A stretch of 64,000 nt of DNA from Arcuatula senhousia (lineage: Eukaryota; Mollusca; Bivalvia; Mytilida; Mytilidae), in assembly GCA_963971305.1 (NCBI GenBank), contig OZ020309.1, positions 8,487,001-8,551,000 on the forward strand, given 5' to 3'. The translations under genes and the position numbers were made by a program. The notes below the pieces were generated by a model. That model made no database searches, was not told the origin of the DNA, and saw only the letters and a program-made list of their open reading frames with translations. Each line of letters begins with the position of its first letter. The stretch's first letter is position 1. Of this stretch, positions 35,909 to 48,714 are shown in pieces.

Positions 35909-38900
35909 TTATACAGGATCTAAATTCCGAGATAATTTGTTTGGTTTTGAACTAAGGAGTCTTTTCAGCTGCTCAAATGTAATAAACAAAACAATGTTCC
36001 ACGAACATATTCTTGCAAAATAAGGCACACATCTGAAAAGAAAAAATAAACCATTTCAATATTCTTTTGTAGATCAAATCGATGTGATGTTTTTGCTTTT
36101 TAATAAATGTTTTTGTACCAAAAAGTCCGCTTTGGTTTCATAGTATTTGCACATGTCATGCAAGCGTTTTCTTTTATTGGTATACTTAAGAATAAATACA
36201 ACAGCAACCAGAGGCGGATCCAGAAATTCTGAAAAGAGGGGCCCACCGACTGGCCTAAAAAGGGGCCCGCTCTGGTCACGCTTCAATGATTTCCTATATA
36301 TTCAACCAAATTTTTCCGCCAAAAGAAAGGGGGGACCCGGGCCCCCAAGCCCCCCCCCCTGGATCCGCCTATGGCAACGCAACGGGTTAATGGCTTACTC
36401 TTCAACAGCACCTGAGTTCACTTTCGTTTTGACTTGATTTCGCGTTGATGATTGATATTCGGATGATTTTGTGTGTTTTTATTTTACTTGGTTCTTGTGT
36501 GCTGTTCTCGTTCGTGTTAACTGTGTTTTTCTTTGCCCTTTCGGACTTTTGACATTCGAAAGCCCCATTGGTACCTCTTTTCTTCTAACAGAGTCGGACT
36601 TATATATACCTTACCCTTTATAAAAACCCATCCACCCGCTAATTTTGTAGGTTCTAAAGGCACAGTTTAAAACACTTCTATACTGTCCCGGTCTAGAGTT
36701 CACATATCGTGTTTTAACTACATCTACTGGCGAGGACACAGCCACGGCAATTAAACTAGCAATAATGGCCGACAGACAGTGGCATGCCATCCCATCATGC
36801 ATCCAACCGGAAGCGATGAGTTTATGTTTTGTGATGTCATAAGAGACCATTTCCATTACACCAACAGCTATGTTTCTTAGAATATTGGGTACTAGGCCTA
36901 AAATAAACCGAAAAACAACAACTATGATTCAAATATCTCAAATGAATTACCCAGCACCATAAGCAATTACATTAAATCCTTATCATTATGATGAACACAT
37001 TTTCATTATGACACAAAGATTGTGTGAAAGATTCATGTTATTCTATTTATGGGCAATATCCTATTATTATTGGCCTATCTTCATGTTCGTTATTTTGAAA
37101 CATAAATGTTTAACAATAACAATCTCAGCTTCCAAAGTCAGTGTTTATGGTTAACTTTAACCTGCTTACTCTCCCAAAGCACAGGAGTTCACTCTCGTTA
37201 CCACTCGTGTTCGCGTTGTTGACTGCTATTCAATTGTTTTTGTGTTTTATGGTGTTAGTTTCTTCGAGCTGTTCTCGCCCGTGTTTACTGGTTTTAAAGT
37301 CTCTGACCTTAAGGACTTTTGAAATTCGAATTATCCATTGGTACCTCTTTATTTTCTTATCTCAAGGGTAACCAAAAAAACAAACAGAAGATAACCACAA
37401 AATGTAAACTCATACGTGAACCGAATAAGGGCAAGCAGTTCCTGCTAGATGCTAAGACCAGATAATACATTAAAGCTTCATTAAATGATAATACATAATT
37501 GGGAACCTACAAAGTTTAACCTAAAGACAAAAATCTGGACAACAGGGTGTATCCATTTAATATAACTACCAAAAGAGTACAATATGACACTACGTAAGGT
37601 ATCAATTTCATTCTAAATAGTAATCAAAGTACCGTTGGTACTGACAACTCGGAAGTCAGAATGTTTTCTTTTATAATGGAACTTTATATCCAATGGATGA
37701 AGAATGTTTGTCACCATATAACATGGTTTAACCCACCATTTTTTCTTTAAATGACTCAACTAGGCAGCGTACCATATTTCATATCTTGAAAATATTTTAA
37801 GGATTTCTTGTAGCATGTCTTTGAGCTGCATAAATTTGTTTATTTCTGCTGGGTACTCTGTTGCAAATAAATGCGACACATTTTAGTTTCTATTGAATGC
37901 TGATTTCAAGGATGGAGATTTCGTTAATCTGGTGTTTGATAAAACAGTTCCTGTTTTGTGGGGCTTTGTCTTATGTTGCACATTTAATCTATATCTTTTT
38001 TTATACTTAATTTTGGAAAGCATTTCCTGTTTTGTGTATTTGGACAAGGCTGTATATTTATGATATAACCCTTGTGTGCAGCTCATATTATGGTATTGGA
38101 GTAAAAAATTAGCTTTATAATTATGTACTCTGGTAAATCAATGATTTGTTGCAACAGATACAACTATAAGAGTTATACTTCTTCAATTCCAAGTTCTATG
38201 GAATCTTGGTATTTTGGTAAATTTAATTGTGTCCCAAATTTGTGGCTAATGAATACATGGTAATTTATGCACGATTTCATATGATGAACTTCTTGCATAC
38301 CAAGTTTCGTTAAATTTTGTTCAGATGTTTAAGGGTTGTGTTGACTAACTTGACTAACAGATGGGGACAGCCTTATCACCATTTGTACATGTATATCAGG
38401 ATTTCAGTTTAATGGGTGATTATTCACACTATAATTTGCAGATGGAATCCTGGTAGAAAGCAATACATATGATGTACTTTTTAGAAATACCGTTTACTTG
38501 TTCATGAACTATTATCAGGGTTTTCAACATAAATATTGGGTCAACAGTCCGACAAAACTTTGCTTTTCTAGATTTTTTGGTAACATGCATATCTATATAT
38601 GGTGTAGTTCTTGCAAACCATGTTTTGTTTGTGTTCAGTAGTATAAGTGGAGTTTCATTTATAGCTTTAAATTATATGTTTAATTTTCAATATTGTCTAA
38701 ACCCCTAGATTCTTCTTACCCCAGACATTGTTAGATAAATTAAGTAATAATTTTCTTCCCCTGTTTGGTATTTTTGGTTTTATTGTTTTATGCTCATCAT
38801 AATTATATTATGTTTGGCATTTTCAATTTTTTTGGTAGAGCGCCTCTGATGAGTCTTGGTGCGTCAGGCTGAGCAATATTTATTGTCTGGAACTTTGTCA

Positions 38901-41900
38901 TTTTTATCATAACAAAGTGATGTGTAGGACTGATTGATGGACCAGAGACATAAAGCTCTGCAACTTTTTTGTGTGGGAAATAGATTGATATAACAAAATA
39001 AGTTATCTTTTATTATTACTTTAGTAGAATAACTAACATTTTTACAGACATAATATTCTTATAGCAGCAATTATGTTTGAAAATATGCATTTTCTATTGA
39101 ACACATACTTGGTATTTTGGACAATATTTTTAAACATTAATACCATTTCAATGGTAGCATGTTTATTATTGTTCAATAATTAGTTAAAGTAATCTTTATA
39201 ACATTACATAGCAATCATCATATCAATATGACATATTGATTCACTAAAATGCATCAAAAATGTCACCAACATGTTATATGTACAAAGAAAATGGGTACAA
39301 TGATAAAAATAACCCTATTGGACTTATATGTAAATATTATTTAACCCAATGTTTTGTTTTTAATAAACAATTACTAGTGATTTTTTTAAATGATAGGGGG
39401 CATAACCTGCCTCTAAATAATCTTAATTGGTCAAATGTCATTTCATTGACAAGGTTACATTCATAATTGAAACTTATAACATATATTGAAATACATGTAG
39501 ACAATCTTTAACATGTCAAATAGTATAATCAATGCTTATGATATTTGTCAGTCAATCTATTTACATTGGATAACTTGTAATATATATCTATTGTAAAGAT
39601 GCTTGTACTATGATGAATTGAAAGGATAATTTATAAAATACTTTGTTACAGTGAATTGAGTAAATATGCATGCCACAAAATCTTATTAAATACATGAAAT
39701 AAAAAACAAGAGTTAACACTAAAGTATGTCTCGCCTGCCGGCACCATCAGAAACAATTATTCTTTCTTACTTCCACTATATTTCGAATTTACATGGATTT
39801 TCAGTTTCTAAGATCAAAAGATGTTTATTGAACTTAAACATTGCAAATATTTGCAATAAAAATAATCAAAGTCACTCAACCGGAAAATCAAGGCCAAGGT
39901 CAAAAGATGAGGATGTAACTGTGCTCAGCTACTACTGGGGCATATGCATACCAAGTTTCATTAACCTAGGACCTATAGTTCTTGAGATATGGAGGTGCTC
40001 GCAAAACTTTTCCATTGCTATTACCGGTATATGTATTGAAAATTGTCAAAGTCACTCAACTGGAAAATCAAGGTCAAGGTCAAAAGATGGGGATGCAGTG
40101 GTGCTAAGCTACTACTGGGGCATATGCATACCAAGTTTCATTAACCTAGGGCCTATAGTTCTTGAGATATGGAGGTGCTCGCAAAACTTTTCCATTGCTA
40201 TTATATGTATTGAAAATTGTCAAAGTCACTCAACCAGAAAATCAAGGTCAAGGTCAAAAGATGGGGATGCATCTGTGCTAAGCTACTACTGGGGCATATG
40301 CATACCAAGTTTCATCAACCTAGGACCTATAGTTCTTGAGATATGGAGGTGCTCGCAAAACTTTTCCATTGCTATTATATGTATTGAAAATTGTCAAAGT
40401 CACTCAACCGGAAAATCAAGGTCAAGGTCAAAAGATGGGGATGCAGCTGTGCTAAACTGCTACTGAGGCATATGCATACCAAGTTTCATCAACCCAGGAC
40501 CTATAGTTCTTGAGATATGGAGGTGCTCATAAAACTTTTCCAAAAAGTTAACGCCGCCGTCGCCGGTAAAGTAACACCTATGTCCCGCTCTGCTTCGCAG
40601 GCGAGACAAAAACTTATGGAGCATTTACAGCTTTCAACTTTTGTTAGTCTTTTATCATTTTTTTATAGACTTCATTTGGCAAATAAATTGGAACTATGTG
40701 ATTTTATTCTTTCTTGCACTTGAGCTGTTACACATGGTATGTTGCATTGACACTTGCATGTGTTTTCTTTTTCTTTGTGTGTCTAGTCAACTATTATACT
40801 TGTATGTCCAATATGGGTCCAGACAAAGCTTTCTTCATTAATGTATTGTTCTGCTCTGTATTTGCCTTGATGTTTATAAAGATATGATGTTGTGTGGATC
40901 CATCATCAATAGAAAATATATAGAGTAACAAACAAAAAAAGTTCTTATATCACATTTATTTTTTAATATTTCACTTGATATTAAATTCACCACTGAACTC
41001 ATTCTTTTACACAACATATTAATTCATGATTTTTACTCAATCTTTTTCACATCATCCTAGGATGTTTATATATTTTGTAGCTGCTCAAAACAAATTTTCA
41101 TAATTTCTATAGACTTTTGGACTCCTTAGTTAGATGAATAAAGCTCTCTGTAAAGGTAAACACTATTTTGATGCTAGATATATCCAGTTTCAGTGAGAAT
41201 TACATATGCACAGTGAGCATTTATCCATATCTTGAAATTGCAGATGCTGATGACTTTTATCAACTTTTAGCTTTATATGGCTCTTTGTCTGAAAGAAAAA
41301 AAAACATTTATACTTAACTTGCTAATACACACACATAATAAACATACAATGTAGGACACAATTCACATATAAATCCACATTTAAATTGATATTTTGCAAA
41401 TAAATAATGTTATAAAAATAAACATCAGCTTACAATAATGTATTTTTTATCAACAATTATTTTTGGTACACGAACGTTGCAATCCATGTTCCGCACACAG
41501 GGGCTTGGATTCTGGTCATTTATATTGACTTTTAAGCCCCCCCTACTCTATAATCCAAGCCCCTGTGGTTCTGCACAGTTAAAATTATTTTCTGACATGT
41601 TTGTAGTTGTGGCGACATTGGTCTCTGTGTGGTGAATCGACAAAATTATCAAGCATTGATAACATTTTCGAACAACCAATAACCATGTGACAAATAAGTT
41701 TATTTTTCCGGATCCCGCAATAGCTTTGTGAGAAATAGATAAAATTATTTATCCTTATTAAAATGACCTAGATCAAGACAGACGAATGACCCAATGTGGC
41801 TATTTTGTCATTTTCTAAAAATCAATAAAATGCTTGAATTGTGTGTGTCTGATTGACCTATTTTGCATAAGCAATATTTCTGTCTGCGATAATAAAACTT

Positions 41901-44900
41901 TATTCAATGAATTAACATTTTGCAGTCCAAAATTTATAAGAAATTAAAGTACGCTTAAACATGTGCACAACCTGATAAAGTGACTACGCCATGTACGCTA
42001 CATGATCTAGTTGAATCGCATTGTTGCTTTAAAACACCGTCACATAAAAGCATGAAAAACGAAGATGCTGTGTACAACTTTTTTGCAAGATTTAACTTAT
42101 TTTTGGTGTCCGAATAGTATTTTTGTCCTTTAAACTTTATTCAATTAAGTAAATTTTCGCAATCCAAAATCAAATATCCATTACGCTAAAGCTACGCAAG
42201 ATATGCTACACTGACTAAAATATAATCCGAAGCGAAACACATAATCTACTGGTCGCGGCCATATTGTCTTGATGGAAATCCGAAGATTGAGAATCCGAAT
42301 ATAGCCCCCGAGTGAAAAGTGAAAGTATGTACATCATGTACATTGCAAAGAGCTTTTGTAAATATAAAAACGACGGAAACAAACGACCTAATTTCAGTAT
42401 CACTGCCTTTTTCTTTATAATAGGTAGTAATAATGATCAATAATAGTCTTGCAATTTCATATGTCCTAAAGTTGCAGCAATTCCACTATAATATTATCAA
42501 TCAATCAATCAGTTTATTGGATAAAGCTCATGAATTAACAATGCAATGTAATCCCCAAAAGACATATATCATGTATATATATATGTAAGACATAAGTATA
42601 AAATGTAAATAAGATGAAATAAAACATTTTTGTCCCAATATTTCAAGTTATAATATTGCAACATTTAAGGGCTGCAAATTTAGAATACAAGGAAAACTGA
42701 AGTTTCTTTGCTTTTTTTGTAAGATCAAAGATATTTGATGATAGATTTCCATTGCTTCCAAGTTATTACAATTTCTAAACACAGTTTCCTATCAACCAGA
42801 AGGTTCATGCAATAAACATGAAACCCAGAAAATGTAAAATCAAAACAAATATAAGGTGACATGTGACCAAATTGGCCATGCTGTTCTTTGAAGATATATC
42901 ACATTAATCATTGTTAATATTTGTTTAATTGTTTTAAGTAATGAATACCTAACTATTTAGTAGGTCAGAAAATATTGTCAGATATTGCTTTAATTTCTTT
43001 AAGTCATATACACATGTACATTGTCATTAAAAATGTAAAAGGTCTTCAGGAGGGGGGTAGCTTTCCATAAAATGGTGAACAGGGATGTGCCAAAGAGTAG
43101 GCCATGCCCATAAAAATAACTTTTTTATAATTGGTCCAATTTCAAAATATTTTTTCATTGGATACCTTATGAAAATCCCTGCCCTTTTTTGCAATCTGAT
43201 TAACAATATTTCTTACAGTTTTTTTTTTTAAATTAGGGGTCAAAGGGCAAAAAATGTAAATTGATATATGTATATAAATAAGGCTTTTTGTATGAGATGT
43301 TGATGTCAATATACATGTATATGTGTCAAAATGCATTTGAAAGTCCACCACAGGATGTGTCAGAAAGCTTTGTAAGTCCACCATGGGCTTCATGTGACCA
43401 AAGCAATAGATAATCCATATTGGGCCTCCAGCGTACAGGGTTCAACTTGTATCGGTCGTATCATGCTGCGCTCGGCGTAGCTTTTTATTCTATGAGGGCA
43501 AACATATTGAAATGTTGTACATGATGACAGCTGTACAGAACCTCAGGACCTGTCCTGCAAAAATCTGTTCAGTCCTGCAAGATTTGGTGTGTCTGACAGA
43601 ATTACTGGCTGATGAGACCGTAATTTTGTATGAACTATCCTGGTATCTCGTTATATCATGGTAGGTAGCTACGTAGAAACAGTGACGTCACAGTTGAATA
43701 TTTGGTTTTGAAATGAAAGTAAATACCACGATAACACAGAACCCATGATATAATGAGGACGGAGTATATTAGTAAATTGCAGACAAAAAAATGCTTGGGT
43801 CAGACACAATTTTCAGATTCACCGGACCGAATGTCTGCTTTTAAAATTTTTCGATATGTCTGCACTCTTGAGTGAAGACAACAACCGAGCAGCAACATAA
43901 CCTTGTGTAAGCAATTTTTGATTTAAAATAAATTAGATTCATATTAGACTCTAATATATTTTTACTAAACAGGTGGCAGTGTTTTACTATCTATAATAAA
44001 TACATGTACACAGAGTTCAGCATTGACCTGTAGTAACATATCTATTATTTGTTGTACATGTAGAGGAAAAGAACATAATTGATTGAAGAAAAGAACATAA
44101 TTGATCATGTTGATAGATTACACATAAAATACAATAGACAACATGGTGATACAATCAATATACATGTACAATGTACAAGATGTTAATGTATGTAATCGTA
44201 AATTAAACAAAACTCTTTAAAATAACATAAATGCAAGACTTACTTGTCACGTCAACTTTTACTTCCGCAATCGATACATCACAGAACCATACGAGATCAT
44301 TGGGAGCGAGTTTTTCAATAACAAAATCACCATTTCCCTCTGTCGAGACTCCTGGGCATGCATACAAACCGAGATCGTCTGGTTTGAATTCAGTTTCTAG
44401 TTGTTATGTCGATATTTTTTGGTATCAGTGTTAAAATCAGGCTGCCGCTTACGACCTTACAAAGCAATCGCTTTTTCTCGTCTGGTCCTATATTTTATTT
44501 CTACGAAAGTTAGCGACGTGACAACGAGTTGTAACAGTTTGCCGCGCTTCTTCCATTTCATCTTTTCTCCGACAAGACTCGGAAGCCGAAGACTTCCGAG
44601 TAAAAATTATATTACTTTTTCGCACGACGTCAACTATTATGATAATAGTGAAATATTTTCTTTCACTTAGAACTGCCAACAAACTTCAAATATAGGATCA
44701 AGATTTAACCAAGATATATCGCTCGAGGTCTCCCGTCTGGCACCTGTTTAACCAAAAATGAAAATGCTTCTTCATTTTATCGGTATATCGTTAGCTGTAA
44801 TGTGTGTCATGTTATTTCCATAATGAAACATACACTTAGGAAGCAGGGCACGGAGCTCGGAAGACGGGACGGACAAAGAAAGTTAAAGAGGACCATTGAA

Positions 44901-47235
44901 CAAGGTTGGGGAGAAAATTGAAGATGGTGTTAGATGGTAGGTGAATCAGACACCCGTATGTTCATTCACCACACCCCAAAAGAGGTGACGAGTTACCGGA
45001 GTTTCTAATTGTATGACAAAATTGGCCAAAAAGTAACTATTGCAATTATGATAAGATTATGTTAGCTAAAGTAATATTGCCTTTATATAAGCCTCGTATC
45101 CCTTCCTCGGTCGCTATCCGATGATACGCCTGTACAGAGTTTTTGTAACGGCGTTCTGTTGATGTGCCTTGCGCCTGCATCCGTGTTTTGACAACGTCCG
45201 TCGGTTGAGCCAACAAAACAGACATAGTTCCTGTTGTGACGCCAGCTAACATCCGAATAGCCAACGGCATCTCAAATGGCGAGCTTGTCTCTAAAAATAA
45301 AAAGTAAAAACTATTAACATAACAGGGAAATCCAAATCCTCCCTTTTCCTTTTTTATAAGGACATTTTAGGACTCATAAATTCTTCGATACAAATGCTGG
45401 CTTCTAGCGAGAGGTGACATCTCGAAATACGTATATCTAATGTAAATAATATTACATGTAACTGTTTACCAAAGTTTGCAATAGATTCAAAGTCGTGCTA
45501 AAGGGGTATTCGAATGTCGTGATTCTAAAAAGGACAAAAAAAAACAGTTGGCACAAAAAACCCAAATCCAGCAATTTGGTACTCATCAAATTGCAAAAAC
45601 AAGAAGACAAGGAAAGGAGAAATCGGAAACAAAGAAACCGAAGGAATGCAAAATTTCGAAATTCCAAAACTTAAGATGAGTTTTCTTTTTCGTTTTTGCT
45701 ATCTGTTTCGTGACTTTTTAGCATTTCACGTTTTGGTATTTTCCCAATATTTTATTTTGTTAACGCGATACCGAAAAAAAACATCGAAGTGCATGATGGT
45801 GTAGTGGTTACAACCTCTGTTCTGTTAGCTAAACGCGTACGCCGTAGGTGTCCTAAATGATGTGAGTTCGATCCTCGCTGAGGGCACTCAAAAATGGTCA
45901 AAAATCAAAATCTGTTTGTCAGATGATTTTCAGGGTTAAAACTACAGTAAGATTGTTTGATTATTTACTAGATATTTATTTATATTATCAAATTCGAATA
46001 ATCTTGCATTCTGCAGTTTCTGTAGAATCCAATGGAGCATGAACATAAACACGTTAGAGATAGCTATAAATAGACCATGCATATATTCCCTTCAATGATA
46101 TATATCTTACTTTTGTAAATCATATGATAGTATAGGTCTTTGAATTCATCGTAAAGCCCTAACCGGACGGATGAAAAACACAACTGTCTCTGAAGACCGG
46201 GAACCAGTCCCCCGTATAATCCTCGGAACCCCTCTTCTTTTGCTATTAATGCCAATGTTTGACATATTCCTCTGTATTTCAAATGAACTAATCCAGTAGA
46301 TTCCGGTCCATGTGATAGATGGAAGATCGCTTCACCTTGTATCTGCAACAAAAATAATTATAATTATGTATAATTGGTTAAAACGTTTCATTTCTAGCAG
46401 TTATGTCGTCTTTTCCAAATTTTACAAATCTCACTGAAACGAGAGCAGGAGCGGTGTGGCACCATACAACTGTGTTCACGCGATCAATTCTTAAGAAATG
46501 TTTGACTTTTTTTAAAATATCTGTGCAAGCTCTGACGTTTCGTTTCGTTTCGTTTCCATGGTTTGCTGTTACAAGTAACATTTTTCGTTAATGCTCACAT
46601 TTGTTTCCGACTTATAAGATGGAATTTACAACCAGTCCTTTCGAACTCATTCTTAACAGACTCTTACTCTTATCGAAAGTACATATTAAGGATACACCAT
46701 GAATATTGGTTTGTCATCGAGTATCTCTATTGTCCCTTATTTTACCTACCATTACAAACTTTTAATAGCGGCTGGCATGTTGCTTCAGGTGGGAACTGTC
46801 TACTCTTCCGTATCACATGAGTTGCAGTCATGTTTTCTGAGTTTTCATGGTGTCATTGTCATGTGTGCTTCATTTTCTTAATATCAACTTCCAAATAATT
46901 TGAAAAGACGAAAATTATTTAGTTTTCTTTAAAAATATCGCAAAATGATTTTACATCCTTTTATACAGGCTTGCATGTACACTAGTGAGACCAGCTTATA
47001 GATAATAAGGTTCTAACGGATTAACGGACGGACGGACAGACAAAGCGCATCATTTAACCTAAACTAAACATGCTAAATAAATTAAAAATTTCAAAGATTT
47101 TACCTGAAGCCTGACTTTTGTAACATCCAAGGGATAAGTAACAAGATCGGCAAAACAAGCTGACGTCCCAGCACTGATAAACTTTACAGACAAGCTAGGG
47201 CCATCTTGGTCATAAACATGTTTACGGGATGGCAT
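35909..47235 (-). CDS. UCP2: Mitochondrial uncoupling protein 2-like carrier, copy A
   Basis: An SLC25 inner-membrane carrier of the UCP1-3 type, thought to carry anions and promote proton leak. Exons: 47235-47104, 46342-46111, 45290-45081, 36897-36615, 36032-35909; 326 residues. Three carrier repeats show the Px[DE]xx[KR] signature: PLDVTK (residues 35-40), PTDVVK and PVDVVK. UCP hallmarks include [49 protein letters not shown] and [15 protein letters not shown]. Exon 3 ends AAAG|GCAATA, so the 8.2 kb intron 3 has a GC donor; copy B has GT there. Lengths of exons 2-4 (232, 210, 283 bp) match copy B exactly. An AATAAA sits at 35844-35839, 65 bp after the stop. The paralogue is known only as UCP1-3-like; UCP2 is the usual mollusc label. 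Confidence 0.93.
36208..36373. mobile_element. GGCGGATCCAG-ended MITE
   Basis: Starts GGCGGATCCAGAAATTCTGA and ends CTGGATCCGCC, with GGTCACGCTTCAATGATTTC and TTCAACCAAATTTTTC inside. A second copy lies at 49805-49950. In UCP copy A intron 4. Confidence 0.65.
36390..36595 (+). mobile_element. Penelope-like element 3'-end fragment
   Basis: CACCTGAGTTCACTTTCG ... CCTTTCGGACTTTTGACATT ... GCCCCATTGGTACCTC. Ends about 20 bp from the donor of UCP copy A exon 4. Confidence 0.6.
37140..37375 (+). mobile_element. Penelope-like element 3'-end fragment, degenerate
   Basis: GCTTACTCTCCC, GAGTTCACTCTCGTTACCAC, TTCGCGTTGTTGACTGC and GGACTTTTGAAATTCG match the family 3' end. In UCP copy A intron 3. Confidence 0.55.
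37400..39690. other. UCP copy A intron 3, first repeat-poor stretch
   Basis: Mostly unassigned AT-rich intron. Contains a dispersed repeat near 37690-37800 and the hammerhead-family relative at 38660-38900. No coding signal. Confidence 0.45.
38660..38900 (+). mobile_element. Relative of the 2104-2360 element, ribozyme core deleted
   Basis: Shares GTCTAAACCCCTAGATTC, CCCCAGACATTG, TTTGGCATTTTCAAT, TGGTAGAGCGCCTCTGATGA and the 3' word TTATTGTCTGGA with the minus-strand copy at 2104-2360, but the part that would hold the second half of stem II and GAAA is missing. It sits in intron 3 of UCP copy A. Confidence 0.5.
39720..40615 (+). repeat. Four 174-180-bp units with inverted GTCTCGCCTGC ends
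   Basis: Units containing GTCACTCAAC start at 39871, 40051, 40225 and 40399 (periods 180, 174, 174). Each has ACCAAGTTTCAT-AACCTAGG and TAGTTCTTGAGATATGGAGG. GTCTCGCCTGC at the left end and GCAGGCGAGAC at the right are inverse, with GCCGCCGTCGCCGG before the right end. All periods are multiples of 3, so a 246-codon ORF (39726-40466) stays open; it repeats [15 protein letters not shown] and has no family resemblance. Confidence 0.7.
40700..42480. other. UCP copy A intron 3, unassigned stretch
   Basis: AT-rich intron without recognised genes. A small inverted pair, CACAGGGGCTTGGATT (about 41500) and AATCCAAGCCCCTGTGG (about 41550), could form a hairpin. Confidence 0.4.
42490..42720 (-). mobile_element. 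LINE-type 3' end with (TGAT)n tail
   Basis: On the minus strand the sequence runs into CCAATAAACTGATTGATTGATTGAT. A short tetranucleotide tail following a polyadenylation-like word is typical of several non-LTR retrotransposon families. No coding part is left. Confidence 0.4.
42720..45080. other. UCP copy A intron 3, end part
   Basis: No gene recognised. A CRE-like TGACGTCA lies near 43682 and a second ACGTCAAC word near 44260. Short ORFs lack family resemblance. Confidence 0.4.
45789..45887 (+). other. tRNA-like sequence (pseudogene or SINE head)
   Basis: Has an A-box-like GGTGTAGTGGTTACAACC and a B-box GAGTTCGATCC with a foldable T arm (GTGAG / CTCGC). The outer ends GTGC / GCAC pair for four bases, and the anticodon region is too long. 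Better read as a tRNA-derived SINE or pseudogene in UCP copy A intron 2. A second A-box-like TAGTGGTTAACGCGTCGGAC is at about 56528. Confidence 0.4.
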
Positions 47236-47484
47236 CCTGGTTTAGGTTACGTATGTTAGGCGTCACATACATAACCAGATCTTCAAATTAAATTGCAGCA
47301 ATCAGCTATATAGTCATATTTATGTAAGTAAATAGTCTTTTCCATGCCGCATGTCGATCGTTTTGAAGTCTAAAGTAGTTTCTTCCTAGTTACTCTAAAA
47401 GAAATTATTGTAAACAAAACTCGGCATTTTTATTATTAAAAATATTGGATAAAGATCCTAAGAGAGTTAAGCAAACATAAACAA

Positions 47485-48552
47485 ACAACAAGAGGAATCG
47501 CTCACCTGGCCATGGTCTTGATGTCGACCCTATAAAGACTTTTCTAGAGCTAAATGAGCTGAACATTTAAGCAAGTTACAGCTTTTCTCTATCTACTGTA
47601 GTTTTCATTCTGTAGCCGTAGGCCCAAATCATGAAAAAAAAAACGTTATTTTAAGGGCCCTAACCCCTATAAGGGCAGCTTCTCTCTATCTGCTATAGTT
47701 TTCATTCTATAGGCCAAAAACATGAAAGAACGTTATTTTAGGGGCCGTAACCCCTATAAGGGGACATCTGACAACTTCGACCCAATGGAGACTTTTGTAG
47801 AGCTAAATAAGCTGAAAATTTAAGCAAGCAATAGCTTCTCTCTATCTGCTATAGTTTTCATTCTATAGACCAAAAACATGAAAGAACGTTATTTTAGGGG
47901 CCGTAACCCCTTTAAGGGGACATCTGACAACTTCGACCCTAGGGAGACTTTTGTAGAGCTAAGTAAGCTGAACATTTAAGCAAGCAATAGCTTCTCTCTA
48001 TTTGCTATAGTTTTCACTCAATAGACCAAAAACATGAAAAAAACGTTATTTTAGGGGCTGTAACCCCTATAAGGGGTCATCTGACAACTTCGACCCTAAG
48101 GAGACTTTAGTAGAGCTAAATGAGCTTAAGCAAGCAACAACTTTTCTCTATCTGTAATAGTTTTCATTCTATAATCCAAAAGCATGCAAAAATGCTATTT
48201 TTCACCTTTAAGGGGCCATAACTCCTATAAGGGGTCATCTGAGTGACAACTTCGACTCAATGGAGACTTTTGTAGAGCTTTTGATGCTGAAGCAGTAACG
48301 TGGCATCAGATTTCATCTATTTCTTATACTTTTTGATTTACAAGCCAAAAACAGTAGTCTGACCCACCCTGGTCTTTTTTTAGTAACGGCAGAGAACGGT
48401 AGATGACATCCCATAGATGAAGTGTGCAAAGTTTCAAAGCAATCCCTTCAGTCATTTCGAAGGAGAAGATTTTCAAAGAAAAGTTAACGACGACGACGGA
48501 CGCCAAGTGATGGCAATATTTCACATGGACCTTCGGTCCAGGTGAGCTAAAA
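47485..48552 (+). mobile_element. AGCTCACC-ended repeat element, complete ends
   Basis: Begins AACAAGAGGAATCGCTCACC and ends GGACCTTCGGTCCAGGTGAG. Inside are units of about 155 bp with ACGTTATTTTAGGGGCC, GTAACCCCTATAAGGGG, CATCTGACAACTTCGACCC and GCTATAGTTTTCATTC, then GACGACGACGGACGCCAAG. Located upstream of UCP copy A coding exon 1, in its first intron. Confidence 0.7.
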
Positions 48553-48714
48553 ACTACAAACACAACGTTTACATCAGTGGCAGATCCAAAGGGGGGGTTT
48601 CCGGAGGTCGGAACCCCCCCTTTCCTCCGAAATTTTTAATTTTTTGTGTAGATTTTCAGCAAAATTGGCTTTTACGTCGATATAGGGAGTTACTTACATG
48701 AACAGTGCTTATAA

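Noticed and set aside
39726..40466. 246-codon ORF on the plus strand
   Set aside because: It exists because four repeat units have lengths divisible by 3; the peptide repeats with the DNA, lacks family resemblance and lies inside a UCP intron.
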